Notes: generated by a model not told the origin, from the sequence alone. DNA of 64,000 bases from Burkholderiales bacterium (GCA_016213205.1 JACRAZ010000098.1:1-64000), one strand, 5' to 3'. Numbered from the stretch's first letter, positions 40,367-49,249 are shown. Numbers and translations: made by a program.

Positions 40367-41113
40367 TCAGACCAGTTCGTCGCCGAGGTACACCGCCCGC
40401 ACCTCGGGGTGGGCGCGGATCTCGTCGGCCGTGCCGGTGAACATCACCCGCCCGTACACCAGCACGCTGATGCGGTCGGCGAGCGCGAAGACGGCATCCA
40501 TGTCGTGCTCGACCAGCAGGATGGTGTAGCGCCGCTTCAGGCGCTGCAGCAGTTCGGTGACGGCCGCCGATTCCTGCACGCTCATGCCGGCCATCGGCTC
40601 GTCGAGCAGCAGGAACTTGGGGTTCGCGGCGAGCGCCATCGCCAGCTCGAGCTGGCGCCGTTGCCCGTAGGCCAGCTCGCCTGCGGCGGTGTCGGCGTAC
40701 GCCGCCAGCCCCGCAGCCTCGACGGCCTCCTGGGCCGCCGCGCGTGCACGGGCGTCCGCGAGCATCGGACGCCAGAAGCCCCAGGCCTGCTGCCGCGCGC
40801 CCAGCGCGGACAGCGCGGCGTTCTCGAGCACCGTGAATTCCTCGAAGATGGACGTGATCTGGTACGAGCGCAGCAGCCCGCTGCGGGCGCGGCGGTGGAT
40901 GGGATCGGCCGTCACGTCCCGACCGTCGAAGCGGATGCGGCCGGCGTTGGAACGCAGCTCGCCACTGAGCTGGTTGATCAGCGTGGTCTTGCCGGCGCCG
41001 TTGGGCCCGATCAGCGCATGCAGTTCACCGCTGCGGATGTCCAGCGAGACGCCGTCGGTCACCACCAGCGCGCCGAAGCGCTTGACGAGCCCCTCGGTCT
41101 GCAGCGCGGCCAT
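40367..41113 (-). CDS. livG: LIV-type ABC transporter ATPase (LivG-like)
   Basis: 248 residues with intact motifs: Walker A GPNGAGKTTL, Q-loop region RSYQITSIFEEFTVLENAAL, signature LAYGQRRQLELAMAL, Walker B LLLDEPMAGM and H-loop VEHDMDAVFALADR. It has the LivG-type insertion between Q-loop and signature. As its partner LivF-like subunit has a modified Walker A, this subunit may carry most of the ATP hydrolysis. Its ATG overlaps the stop of the permease gene upstream by one base. Confidence 0.94.
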   Translation of the reverse strand: MAALQTEGLVKRFGALVVTDGVSLDIRSGELHALIGPNGAGKTTLINQLSGELRSNAGRIRFDGRDVTADPIHRRARSGLLRSYQITSIFEEFTVLENAALSALGARQQAWGFWRPMLADARARAAAQEAVEAAGLAAYADTAAGELAYGQRRQLELAMALAANPKFLLLDEPMAGMSVQESAAVTELLQRLKRRYTILLVEHDMDAVFALADRISVLVYGRVMFTGTADEIRAHPEVRAVYLGDELV

Positions 41114-42108
41114 CACACGCTCCCCGGCGCCGGCACGGCCGCCAGCACGTGTGGCCTGTGGCGCCGGTCCAGCACCTCCAGCCAGCCCACGAGGCCTCGG
41201 CGTCCGAAGAGCGCCACCAGCACGATCAACGGCCCGAACACGGCCATCCAGTGCTCGGTGAACGCCTTCAGCACCTCTTCGAGGCCGATGAACACCAGCG
41301 CGCCCAGCAAGGGCCCGAACACGGTGCCGATGCCGCCAAGCACCACCATCACGATCAGTTCGCCGGACACCGTCCAGGCCATCGTGCTGGGCGAGACGAA
41401 GGCATTGAGGTTGGCGAGCAGCACGCCCGCCAGCGAACACAGGGTGCCCGACAGCACGAAGGCCAGCAGCTGCACCTGGCGCGCCTGCAGGCCGATGGCG
41501 TTGATGCGCCTGGCGTTCTGCCGGGCACCGCGCAGTGCCATGCCAAAGGGCGCCAGGCGCAGGCGAGCCATCCACCAGGTGACGACCACCAGCACCAGCC
41601 AGGCGGCGTAGTAGACGTGGGCCGCGGCGCCCAGGTCGAACGGTCCGAAGCGGCTGGCGGCGGCCACCGGCAAGCCGTCGTCTCCGCCGTACTGCTTCAG
41701 GCTCACGAGCAGGAAGTACCCCATCTGCGCGAATGCCAGCGTGATCATGATGAAGGCCATGCCGGAGGTGCGCAGGCTGATGGCGCCAACCACCAGCCCG
41801 ATCGCGCCCGCCGCCAGCACCGCCACGCCCAGGTGGAGCCAGCCGCTGCCCAGGCCGTGGAACGCACACAGCCCGACCGCATAGGCCCCGACGCCCAGGA
41901 ACAGCGCATGCCCGAAGCTGACCAGCCCGCCATAGCCCAGCGCGAGGTTGAGCGCGCTGGCCGCCACCGCATAGATCAGGATGCGGGCGAAGAAGGCCGT
42001 CCAGAACGGCTGCTCGAATCCGGTGGCCAGCGCAGGCACCGCCGCCAGCGAAGCCAGCAGCAGCAGCGGAATCCAGTGCGACGGCCGAAGGGCCAACAAG
42101 GTCTTCAT
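41113..42108 (-). CDS. livM: LIV-type ABC transporter permease (LivM-like)
   Basis: 331 residues with eight or more hydrophobic segments (IPLLLLASLAAVPALATGFE at the start) and the family stretch ALGYGGLVSFGHALFLGVGA near residue 60. Later come RTSGMAFIMITLAFAQMGYF, GARQNARRINAIGL and VVLGGIGTVFGPLLGALVFI. It is one of two inner-membrane channels of the transporter. Start ATG lies ten bases downstream of livH-like stop, so the five genes are co-transcribed. Confidence 0.94.
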   Translation of the reverse strand: MKTLLALRPSHWIPLLLLASLAAVPALATGFEQPFWTAFFARILIYAVAASALNLALGYGGLVSFGHALFLGVGAYAVGLCAFHGLGSGWLHLGVAVLAAGAIGLVVGAISLRTSGMAFIMITLAFAQMGYFLLVSLKQYGGDDGLPVAAASRFGPFDLGAAAHVYYAAWLVLVVVTWWMARLRLAPFGMALRGARQNARRINAIGLQARQVQLLAFVLSGTLCSLAGVLLANLNAFVSPSTMAWTVSGELIVMVVLGGIGTVFGPLLGALVFIGLEEVLKAFTEHWMAVFGPLIVLVALFGRRGLVGWLEVLDRRHRPHVLAAVPAPGSV

Positions 42109-42118
42109 CAGCTCATCC

Positions 42119-43039
42119 TCAGCCGCGGTGCGCAGGGAACAGGCCTTGCGGACGCAACGCCAGCACGCCGGCCATCAACAGGTACACGCTCATCGAGGCC
42201 AGCGCCGGGCCGGCCGCATCGGCGACGGAGCGCTCGGCCACCTGGCGCAGCAGCAGTGGCAGCAGCACCCGGCCGAGCGTGTCGACCACCCCCACGATCA
42301 GTGCGCCGTAGAACGCACCGGAGACCGACCCGATGCCACCGATCACGATGACGACCAGCGTCGTGATCAGCACAGGCTCGCCCATGCCCGACTGCACCGA
42401 CAGCACCGGCCCGGCCATGGCGCCGGCCACGCCGGCCAGCATCGCGCCCACGCCGAACAGCAGCGCGTTGAGCAGGCCGATGTTCACGCCGAGCGCGCTG
42501 ACCAGCTGCGGGTTCTGCGCGCCGGCACGGATCAGCATGCCCACACGCGTCTTGTGGATCAGCAGCCAGGAACCCGCCGCGACAACGAGACCGACGCCGA
42601 TGATCGCGAAGCGGTAGGACGGATAGGTGAACCCGAACAGATCCACCGTGCCGCTCAGCGCCTCGGGCACCTGCACGAACAGCGGTTGCGGGCCCCAGAC
42701 GATGCGCACCAGCTCGTTGAAGAACATCACCAGGCCGAAGGTCGCCAGCACGTGGTCCAGGTGATCACGCCGGTACAGGCGCGAGACGATGGCGATCTCC
42801 AGCACCAGGCCAATGGCCAGCGCGGCGGCCATCGCCGCGCCCAGTGCCACCAGGAAGGAGCCGCTGGCGCCGTAGGCCAACGCCCCGGCGTAGGCGCCGG
42901 CCATGTACAGCGAACCATGTGCCAGGTTCACGAAACTCATGATGCCGAACACGAGCGTGAGCCCCGCTGCCAGCAGGAACAGCAGCACGCCGTACTGCAG
43001 CCCGTTGAGCAGCTGCGCGAGCAGCAGCATGGCACTCAT
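42119..43039 (-). CDS. livH: LIV-type ABC transporter permease (LivH-like)
   Basis: 306 residues from MSAMLLLAQ; an in-frame ATG 48 bases upstream would overlap the previous gene. Signatures: LLNGLQYGVLLFLLAAGLTL, GIMSFVNLAHGSLYMAGAYA, TFGLVMFFNELVRIVWGP, RAGAQNPQLVSALGVN and VVIVIGGIGSVSGAFYGALI. It is the second membrane subunit of the transporter. Ten bases separate it from the binding-protein gene upstream. Confidence 0.94.
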   Translation of the reverse strand: MSAMLLLAQLLNGLQYGVLLFLLAAGLTLVFGIMSFVNLAHGSLYMAGAYAGALAYGASGSFLVALGAAMAAALAIGLVLEIAIVSRLYRRDHLDHVLATFGLVMFFNELVRIVWGPQPLFVQVPEALSGTVDLFGFTYPSYRFAIIGVGLVVAAGSWLLIHKTRVGMLIRAGAQNPQLVSALGVNIGLLNALLFGVGAMLAGVAGAMAGPVLSVQSGMGEPVLITTLVVIVIGGIGSVSGAFYGALIVGVVDTLGRVLLPLLLRQVAERSVADAAGPALASMSVYLLMAGVLALRPQGLFPAHRG

Positions 43040-43049
43040 GATGTTCGCC

Positions 43050-44210
43050 TCAGGGCAGCGGGCACTGCGCGGCGTACGGATCGACATGCCCCTTCAATGG
43101 CGTGCCGACCAGCCGGGTGACGAGCTTGCCGCCATCGCGCGTGGTCTCGAAGGCGTAGTAGTCCTGCACCGGCATGTGGTTCTTGCCGAAGGCGAACGGC
43201 CCGCGCACCGACTTCAGCTCGCTGCCCGCGGCCTTCACCGCCGCGGCGAGCTTCTTGGTGTCGCCCCCGGACTTCTGCAGCGCGATGTCGAGCAGGTTCG
43301 CCGCGTCGTAGCCCGTGGCCGCATACAGGCTGGGCGTGCGCTTGTACCTGGCCTCGAACGCGGCGACGAACTTTCGGTTCTCCGGGTTGTCGAGCGACGC
43401 GTCGTACATGCCCCCGCTGATGGTGCCGACGGCCGCCTCGCGCAGCGATGGCAGCGTGGTGCCGTCGACCGTGAAGACCGAGTACAGCGGCAGCTTGCCC
43501 GTGAGCCCGGCCTGGCTCATCTGCTTGACGAAGTTGATGCCCATGCCGCCGGGGTAGAACACGAACAGCGCCTCCGGCTTGGCCGCCTGCAGCTGGGCGA
43601 TCTCGGCCGAGTAGTCGGGCTGGTTGACCTGGGTGTAGACCTCGTCGACCACCTGCCCCTTGTAGAAACGCTTGAAGCCGGCCAGCATGTCCTTGCCGGC
43701 CTGGTAGTTCGGCGCCATCAGGTAGACCCGCTTGATGCCGCGGTCCTGCGCGAACTTGCCCATCGCCTCGGCGGCGCCGTCGTTCTGCCAGGCCATCGAG
43801 AAGAGGTTGGCCTTGCACTGCGCGCCGGCCAAAGGCGAGGGGCCGGCATTGGTGGCGATCGCCACCACGCCGGACTCGGCGATGCGCGGCAAGCTGCCCA
43901 TCAGCACGTTCGAGAACGAGAGGCCGACGATGGCGTCGACCTTGTCCTTGTCGATCAGCTTGCGCACCGCCTGCTGGCCCACTTCGGGCTTGAGCTGGTC
44001 GTCTTCCTTGACGAGGGTGATCGCCTGGCCGCCAAGTTTGCCGCCGCGCTGTTCGAGCGCGAGCAGGAAGCCGTCGACCTGGTCCTGGCCGACCAGGGCC
44101 TGGGGGCCGGACAGCGGCGCCATCAGGCCGATCGTGGCCGCCGAGGCGGTGGCTGCGGCCGCGGCCAGCGCGGTGCCGCACAGCGCGGTGAGAAGGGTGC
44201 GTTCGAACAT
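43050..44210 (-). CDS. Periplasmic substrate-binding protein of the LIV-type transporter
   Basis: 386 residues. A Sec signal peptide (TLLTALCGTALAAAAATASA) leads into ATIGLMAPLSGPQALVGQDQ, the entry of the type I periplasmic binding fold. VGLSFSNVLMGSLPRIAESG, VVDEVYTQVNQPDYSAEIAQ and FYPGGMGINFVKQM follow the same family. Homologues near aromatic-acid catabolic genes bind benzoates, and the position directly after the salicylate hydroxylase genes points to salicylate, gentisate or a precursor as ligand. A 75-base gap with a hairpin separates it from the ferredoxin gene upstream. Confidence 0.93.
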   Translation of the reverse strand: MFERTLLTALCGTALAAAAATASAATIGLMAPLSGPQALVGQDQVDGFLLALEQRGGKLGGQAITLVKEDDQLKPEVGQQAVRKLIDKDKVDAIVGLSFSNVLMGSLPRIAESGVVAIATNAGPSPLAGAQCKANLFSMAWQNDGAAEAMGKFAQDRGIKRVYLMAPNYQAGKDMLAGFKRFYKGQVVDEVYTQVNQPDYSAEIAQLQAAKPEALFVFYPGGMGINFVKQMSQAGLTGKLPLYSVFTVDGTTLPSLREAAVGTISGGMYDASLDNPENRKFVAAFEARYKRTPSLYAATGYDAANLLDIALQKSGGDTKKLAAAVKAAGSELKSVRGPFAFGKNHMPVQDYYAFETTRDGGKLVTRLVGTPLKGHVDPYAAQCPLP

Positions 44211-44242
44211 GGTGTGTCTCCGTTGGAGATGAGTTGGCCCTC

Positions 44243-44263
44243 GGGACCGTCGCGAACGGTCCC
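44243..44263 (-). terminator. Hairpin between the nag-type genes and the transporter genes
   Basis: GGGACCGT and ACGGTCCC are perfect 8-bp arms around CGCGA in the 75-base gap between the ferredoxin and binding-protein genes. There is no T tract, so it may be a weak or processing-type terminator that lowers transporter expression relative to the catabolic genes. Confidence 0.5.
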
Positions 44264-44285
44264 GGCGGACAGGGTCAGTGGGCTG

Positions 44286-44603
44286 TCAGTCGATCTGCAG
44301 GAACACCCTGCCGCCTTCGACCTTCACGGGATAACTGCGCAAGGCCTCGGTGACCGGCGCGCAGGTCGGCTTGCCATCACGCACGTCGAACTTGCCCTGG
44401 TGCAGCGGGCATTCGATCTCGTGGCCTTCCAGGAAGCCGTCGCACAGGCGGGCCTGACCATGGGTGCAGATGTTGTCGGTGGCGTAGACCGCGTCGCCGA
44501 CGGTGTAGATCGCGATGTCGCGCCCGGCCACGGCCAGGCCCTTCACATCGTCGGAGGGAAGGTCCTCGGCCGCCAGTGCGTCGACCCAGTTCGTCGTGCT
44601 CAT
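44286..44603 (-). CDS. nagAb: Rieske ferredoxin of salicylate 5-hydroxylase
   Basis: 105 residues with a Rieske centre: CTHGQARLCDGFLEGHEIEC and then PLHQGKFDVRDG, giving the two Cys and two His ligands in C-T-H-x(16)-C-P-L-H spacing. The size and the segment PVTEALRSYPVKVEGGRVFL match ring-hydroxylase ferredoxins of the NagAb/NdoA type. It passes electrons from the NagAa-like reductase to the large oxygenase subunit. It follows the small subunit gene by seven bases. Confidence 0.93.
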   Translation of the reverse strand: MSTTNWVDALAAEDLPSDDVKGLAVAGRDIAIYTVGDAVYATDNICTHGQARLCDGFLEGHEIECPLHQGKFDVRDGKPTCAPVTEALRSYPVKVEGGRVFLQID

Positions 44604-44610
44604 CGGGGCC

Positions 44611-45093
44611 TCAGATTGGGTAGATGATGGAGTTGGGGATCATCTCGGAGTCGTAGATGCACTCGCGCGATGCGAACTTCAGGCCCGCCGGCGTGCGCAC
44701 CACCACATCGAGGTAGCGACCGACGTTGAACACCGTCGACGCATCGGACAGCTTGGTGCGGAACACCGCGTAGTTGGCTTCGCAGCGAAAGCGGCCGTCG
44801 CCGGCTTCGCGGACCACCGGCGCGCCGACCACGTGCCGCTGGTAGTAGGGGTCGTGGAACAGGGTCTCGCGGATGCCGTAGACGCGGTCCTTGAGCATGC
44901 CCTTGCTGCTGAACGACAGCGTGGCCAGCGGGAAGCCGCGTTCGTGGTTCTCGCGCGGCTGAAGGCGGTAGACGCAGTCGTCGGTGAAGAACTCGGGCCA
45001 CAGGTCCCAGTTGCCCGAGTCGACGGCGCTCGCGTAGTCCGCATAGAGCTGGTTCAGCGCCAGCCAGTCTTCGAAGTTCAGGTTCGTCGCCAT
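44611..45093 (-). CDS. nagH: Salicylate 5-hydroxylase small subunit
   Basis: 160 residues of the ring-hydroxylating dioxygenase beta-subunit fold (NTF2-like cone): LNQLYADYASAVDSGNWDLW, FFTDDCVYRLQPRENHERG, KDRVYGIRETLFHDPYYQRH and FNVGRYLDVVVRTPAG. It is structural and packs against the large subunit. The gene lies three bases after the large-subunit stop. Assignment to salicylate 5-hydroxylase (NagH) rather than a benzoate-type enzyme rests on similarity of both subunits to the NagGH pattern and on the gentisate dioxygenase in the same operon. Confidence 0.88.
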   Translation of the reverse strand: MATNLNFEDWLALNQLYADYASAVDSGNWDLWPEFFTDDCVYRLQPRENHERGFPLATLSFSSKGMLKDRVYGIRETLFHDPYYQRHVVGAPVVREAGDGRFRCEANYAVFRTKLSDASTVFNVGRYLDVVVRTPAGLKFASRECIYDSEMIPNSIIYPI

Positions 45094-45096
45094 GGC

Positions 45097-46443
45097 TCAG
45101 GCCTCCATCACATTCCGCCAGTAGCGGTACATGCCTCGGATCAGGGTCTCGGTGACCATGTGTTCGGTGTTCTCCACTTCGCGCCCGCCGAGTTCTGCCA
45201 CCGCGCGGTGGAAGGGCTTGCTCTCGAACGCCTGCTGCGAGAACTCGATCACCTCGCCGTCGTCGGCCGAGACGAAGCCGGCCGGGCCGAAGAGGTTGGC
45301 CTGGGTCAGCCGGCGTTTCGTCATCTCCTCGCTGTCGTCTTCGAAGCCGAAGTGCGTCCAGACGAAGTCGAAGCTGCCGTGACCGGTGGGCTGGATGTGG
45401 CGCGTCGAGACGCTGTTGACCTGCTGCTGCAGGATCACGCTGGGGAAGATGGTCGTCATCACCGCCGTGGGAACTGGAGCCCCCACGCTCGGCACGTCGT
45501 GCACTTCGCTGCCCCCCGAGGGGGCTGCCGACGTCTTGGGGCCGCCCTGCGCTGTCGGCCCGCCCCACCACGGCTCGGGCACGATGTCGATGAAGCTCGG
45601 GTCGTTGAGCTTCATCTCTTCCTTGAAGCTCGACACCTGAGTCACCTGATCGGCCTTGCCACCCGCGCCGCGGGTGGAAATCATGGCCGCGTGGCGGTGC
45701 TTGTCGTCCATGCGCAGCTGCGACTTGTTGTCCGCGCGCCAGAGACCGAAGGTAACGAACCAGGTGTGCAGCAGGCCCGGGTGGTACGGGTCCTTGATGT
45801 TCTCCTGCATCAGCTTCCAGTTGCCCGGGATGCGCTGGCGGTTGTAGCCCAGGATCTTGAGCTTGCGGCCGTTGAACAGCCGGTCGAAGTAGCCGAGGAT
45901 GGTGGGCCCGAGGTAGTCCTCGAACGATTCCACGTCCGGGTCGAAGGAAGCGAAGACCACGCCGCCTCGGGAGGCGACCTTCAGCTTCGTCAGGCCGTGG
46001 TCGGCGGTCTTGAAGTCCGCCGGCATGCCGCCATGCACCTGGCCGTCCTGCTTGACGCCGCGGCGGAACGGCACGCCCTGCAGGTCACCCTTGAGCGTGT
46101 AGCTCCACTGGTGGTAGGGGCAGACGAAGTCCTTGCGGTTGCCATGCCGCTCGCGACAGAAGCGCATGCCGCGATGGGCACAGACGTTCTCGATGACGCT
46201 GAGCGAGCCGTCGGCGTCGCGCGCCAGGATCACCGAGCGCTCGCCGACCACCGTGCGCTTGTAGTCGCCCGGGTTCGGCACCTCGGCTTCCAGGCCCACA
46301 TAGCACCAATGGCCCTTGTAGAAGAAGCGCTCGAGCTCCTTGCGGTAGATCTCGTCGCTGGTGTAGGTGAGGAAGGGAATGCGGTGGGTGCCGTCGGCTT
46401 CCCACACCGGCTGGTCGGGGAAGACCGTGGATGTCTCGTTCAT
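45097..46443 (-). CDS. nagG: Salicylate 5-hydroxylase large subunit with in-frame repeat insertion
   Basis: 448 residues. The Rieske centre is CAHRGMRFCRERHGNRKDFV followed by CPYHQWSY. The mononuclear iron site lies in ENIKDPYHPGLLHTWF (2-His motif), and the bridging aspartate is expected just before it. Together with NagH, NagAa and NagAb it would convert salicylate to gentisate. Between PEPWWGGPTA and VMTTIFPS it carries about 29 extra residues (QGGPKTSAAPSGGSEVHDVP and on). These are encoded by a repeat related to the intergenic element at 11102. The duplicated PTA at both ends suggests insertion with target duplication. The frame is intact, so the protein may still work. Confidence 0.9.
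   Translation of the reverse strand: MNETSTVFPDQPVWEADGTHRIPFLTYTSDEIYRKELERFFYKGHWCYVGLEAEVPNPGDYKRTVVGERSVILARDADGSLSVIENVCAHRGMRFCRERHGNRKDFVCPYHQWSYTLKGDLQGVPFRRGVKQDGQVHGGMPADFKTADHGLTKLKVASRGGVVFASFDPDVESFEDYLGPTILGYFDRLFNGRKLKILGYNRQRIPGNWKLMQENIKDPYHPGLLHTWFVTFGLWRADNKSQLRMDDKHRHAAMISTRGAGGKADQVTQVSSFKEEMKLNDPSFIDIVPEPWWGGPTAQGGPKTSAAPSGGSEVHDVPSVGAPVPTAVMTTIFPSVILQQQVNSVSTRHIQPTGHGSFDFVWTHFGFEDDSEEMTKRRLTQANLFGPAGFVSADDGEVIEFSQQAFESKPFHRAVAELGGREVENTEHMVTETLIRGMYRYWRNVMEA
45472..45558. repeat. Family A repeat inserted in frame in the large-subunit gene
   Basis: The 87-base segment includes CACTTCGCTGCCCCCCGAG, the same core as the repeats at 11106-11145 and 63599-63640. It is flanked by related nonamers, CGCCGTGGG at 45463-45471 and CGCTGTCGG at 45550-45558, both encoding the tripeptide Pro-Thr-Ala. 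The length is a multiple of three and contains no stop in the gene's frame. Confidence 0.75.
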
Positions 46444-46486
46444 GTCTTGTCTCCTGTGTCGTCGTGGCAAGCGCGTGGGCTGGCGC

Positions 46487-47182
46487 TCAGCCGGTCACCC
46501 TGACTTCGATGGCGCCCAGTCCCTGGATGTCGCCGTGCATCAGGTCGCCGGGCACCACGGCGTTCACGCCTTCGGGCGTGCCGGTCATGATGATGTCGCC
46601 CGGCTCCAGCGCCTCGTATTCGGACAGGTAGGCCACGCATTCGGACACCGACCAGATCAACTTGGCGATGTCGGAGCCCTGGCGCGGCTGGCCGTTGACG
46701 GTCAAGGTGATCGCGGCGGTCGATGGGTGGCCGATGTCCTGTGCGCGGTGCAGCGCGCCAATGGGCGCCGACAACGCAAACGACTTGCCGAATTCCCACG
46801 GGCGCCCCTTGTCGCGCGCGTCGAGCTGCAGGTCGCGCCGGGTCATGTCCAGGCCCACCGCGTAGCCGTAGACGTGGGCCAGGGCCTGGTCGACGGGGAT
46901 GTCGCGGCCGCCGCGGCCGATGGCCACCACCAGCTCGATCTCGTGGTGGTAGTTCTTCGTCTTCGGCGGGTAGGGCACGCTGGTGGGCGCGGCGGCATCG
47001 ACCACCGCGGCCGCGGGCTTCATGAAGAAGAACGGCGGCTCGCGGTCCGGGTCCTTGCCCATCTCGCGGGCGTGTGCGGCGTAGTTGCGGCCGACACAGA
47101 AGACACGGTTCACGGGGAAGCGCTCGTCGCGGCCGGCGATCGCCAGCGTGCGCAGTGCAGGAGCCTCGAGGGCCAGTTTCAT
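46487..47182 (-). CDS. nagK: Fumarylpyruvate hydrolase
   Basis: 231 residues of the fumarylacetoacetase-hydrolase fold: FCVGRNYAAHAREMG, PFFFMKPAAAVV, NYHHEIELVVAIG (metal-binding glutamates), YAVGLDMTRRDLQLDARDKG, RPWEFGKSFALSAPIG and LEPGDIIMTGTPEGVNAVVP. Together with the gentisate dioxygenase encoded upstream it belongs to the glutathione-dependent gentisate route, splitting fumarylpyruvate to fumarate and pyruvate. The isomerase that would supply fumarylpyruvate (NagL) is not encoded in the window. Confidence 0.92.
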   Translation of the reverse strand: MKLALEAPALRTLAIAGRDERFPVNRVFCVGRNYAAHAREMGKDPDREPPFFFMKPAAAVVDAAAPTSVPYPPKTKNYHHEIELVVAIGRGGRDIPVDQALAHVYGYAVGLDMTRRDLQLDARDKGRPWEFGKSFALSAPIGALHRAQDIGHPSTAAITLTVNGQPRQGSDIAKLIWSVSECVAYLSEYEALEPGDIIMTGTPEGVNAVVPGDLMHGDIQGLGAIEVRVTG

Positions 47183-47204
47183 GCGAATCCTTCGATGGAT
47201 GGGG

Positions 47205-48251
47205 TCACAGACGCTCTTCGCGCCACAGGCCCAATGCCTGTTGCACGGGCCGGTCGGAAAAGCTGAACAGCACCGCGTCGCGGTCGGCGCGCAGCTGCAA
47301 CGCTTGCCAGGACGGCACGACGAACACGTCGTTCTCCTGGAAGCGCCAGTCCGTCTCGCCGATGCGGACTTCACCGCCGCCTTCGAGGCAGACGTGCACG
47401 GTGCCATCGGTCGAGCGCACGGGCCGGGTTTCGAAGCCGGCCGGGAGGCGTTGCGCGAAGGCCCCCATGGTCGGCATCGGCGAGGCTCCGGTGGCCGGGT
47501 TCACGTAGCGCAGCTTGAAGCCATGGTGCGCATCCGGAGTGCCGTGCGAGATGCCCACCAGCGACGCCCGGGTGCGTTCGAACGGGTAGACGAACACGCG
47601 TGTCGGATCGGCGGGCCTGGGCTGGTAGTCCAGCGGCACCATGTTGGCGCCGTAGCGCGCCAGTGCGTCGCCTTCCGGACGCAGCGGCTGCTGGCTGTGC
47701 TGCTCGCTGCGCTCGGCGAAGCCGGCATCGAGGAAGCGCACGATCGGGATGTCCAGCCCGTCGAGCCAGACCACGGGCTGCTCGCCCAGGTTGCCGTGGT
47801 CGTGCCAGGTCCATGCCGGCGTGATGATGAAGTCGCCACGGCGCATCGTGGTGCGCTCGCCGTCGACGGCGGTGTAGGCCCCCTCGCCGTCGAGCACCAG
47901 GCGAAGGGCCGACTGGGTGTGCCGGTGCGCCGGCGCCACCTCGCCCGGCATGATGAGCTGCAGCCCCGCATAAAGCGACTGCGTGATGCACGACTGGCCC
48001 CGCAGGGCGGGGTTCTCCAGGATCAGCACGCGCCGCTCGGCCTCTTCGGCGGAGATGAGCCGGCCGGCCTCCATCACCTGGTCGCGCACCTCGGCGTAGC
48101 GCCACAGGTGCGGCACGACCGGCGGACGAGGCTGCGGCGGCACCAGCGCGCCGAGCACCTCCCACAGCGGTGTCATGTGCCGCTCGCCGATGCGCTCGTA
48201 GTAGTCGGCGCGCAGGCGCGCTGCGTCGGCCGGGCGTGTGGCTGTGTGCAC
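47205..48251 (-). CDS. nagI: Gentisate 1,2-dioxygenase
   Basis: 348 residues from a GTG with AGGAGA eight bases ahead. It is a bicupin: the N-terminal cupin carries PGEVAPAHRHTQSALRLVLD (metal-binding HRH) and ITPAWTWHDHGN, and the C-terminal cupin has VCLEGGGEVRIGETDWRFQE and VVPSWQALQL. LWEVLGALVPPQP and HLWRY near the start are typical of the NagI/GtdA type. It cleaves gentisate between C1 and C2 to maleylpyruvate using Fe(II). It lies between nagAa-like and nagK-like genes. Confidence 0.94.
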   Translation of the reverse strand: MHTATRPADAARLRADYYERIGERHMTPLWEVLGALVPPQPRPPVVPHLWRYAEVRDQVMEAGRLISAEEAERRVLILENPALRGQSCITQSLYAGLQLIMPGEVAPAHRHTQSALRLVLDGEGAYTAVDGERTTMRRGDFIITPAWTWHDHGNLGEQPVVWLDGLDIPIVRFLDAGFAERSEQHSQQPLRPEGDALARYGANMVPLDYQPRPADPTRVFVYPFERTRASLVGISHGTPDAHHGFKLRYVNPATGASPMPTMGAFAQRLPAGFETRPVRSTDGTVHVCLEGGGEVRIGETDWRFQENDVFVVPSWQALQLRADRDAVLFSFSDRPVQQALGLWREERL

Positions 48252-48262
48252 GGGGTGTCTCC

Positions 48263-49249
48263 TCAGGTGCCTTGGGTGTAGAACGCGTCGGCGTAGATGT
48301 GCTCGGCCGCAATGCCCCTGCGGCGGGCCACCACCGTGGCCGCCTCCACCATGGGCGGCGATCCGCACAGGTAGGCGCGCCAGGCGCTCAGGTCACCGTG
48401 GTCCTGCTCGATGGCGTCGGTGACCAGGCCGCAGCGGTGCTCGGCGGGGTTGCCGCCGGAGGTCACGACAACGTGCACCGTGAGCCCCGGGTGCTCGCGC
48501 CTGAGTTGGTCGATCCAGGCCATGCCGTAGATGTCGCGTGGCGAACGCACCCCGAAGTACAGGTGGATGGGGTTGTGCATGCCCAGCGCGACCGCGCCGC
48601 GAACGATCGACAGGATCGGCGCCAGCCCGGTGCCACCGGCCACGCAGAGCATCGGGCCCTCGTGCTTGCGGCGCAGGTAGGCCGACCCGAGCGGGCCGCT
48701 GACCTTCACGGCGTCGCCCACCTTCAGGTCGTGCGCGATGTAGCCCGTCACGCGCCCGTCGGGCACCAGGCGGACGTGGAACTCGAACGCGCCGTCGCCG
48801 CTGAGCCCGGCCATCGAATAGGGCCTGACGTGCTCGGGTGTGAACTGCAGCTGGACGTACTGGCCGGGCGAGAACTCCAGCGGCTTGGCCGGGCGCAGCA
48901 CCAGGCGCTTGATGTCATGCGTCAGGTCCTCGATGGCGGTCACCGTGGCTTTGACGATGCGGGCCGGGTGCACCACGATCTCGTCGGGCTCCGGGATCTC
49001 GATCGTGCAGGGCTCGGTCACGTAGGTCTGGCAGGCGAGCACGAAGCCCCCTTCGCCATCCAGCGGCCGCTGCTGCTCGCCGGTGCCTTCCATCACCTCG
49101 CCGTCGAGCACCCGGCAGCGGCAGGTGCCACAGCGCCCGGCCATGCACGAGTACGACATCGGCACCTGGGCGTCCTGCAGCGCCTTCAACAGGTTGGCGC
49201 CGGGCTGGACCCGGATGACACGGTCGAGGGGTTGAACGAGGATGTCCAT
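48263..49249 (-). CDS. nagAa: Ferredoxin reductase of salicylate 5-hydroxylase
   Basis: 328 residues. An N-terminal plant-type [2Fe-2S] domain has SYSCMAGRCGTCRCRVLDG and a fourth cysteine in VLACQTYV. Next are the flavin-binding RPYSMAGLSGDG and the NAD-binding PMLCVAGGTGLAPILSI, and a C-terminal AYLCGSPPMVEAA. The domain order ferredoxin-FAD-NAD and length match NagAa/NdoR. It is the first gene of the leftward operon, divergent from the LysR regulator with 98 bases between. It supplies electrons to the Rieske ferredoxin. Confidence 0.93.
   Translation of the reverse strand: MDILVQPLDRVIRVQPGANLLKALQDAQVPMSYSCMAGRCGTCRCRVLDGEVMEGTGEQQRPLDGEGGFVLACQTYVTEPCTIEIPEPDEIVVHPARIVKATVTAIEDLTHDIKRLVLRPAKPLEFSPGQYVQLQFTPEHVRPYSMAGLSGDGAFEFHVRLVPDGRVTGYIAHDLKVGDAVKVSGPLGSAYLRRKHEGPMLCVAGGTGLAPILSIVRGAVALGMHNPIHLYFGVRSPRDIYGMAWIDQLRREHPGLTVHVVVTSGGNPAEHRCGLVTDAIEQDHGDLSAWRAYLCGSPPMVEAATVVARRRGIAAEHIYADAFYTQGT

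Noticed and set aside
44611..45093. Second SnoaL/NTF2 enzyme instead of an oxygenase small subunit
   Set aside because: The fold is shared, but length, position right after the Rieske large subunit and the NHERGFPL-type segments fit the oxygenase beta subunit.
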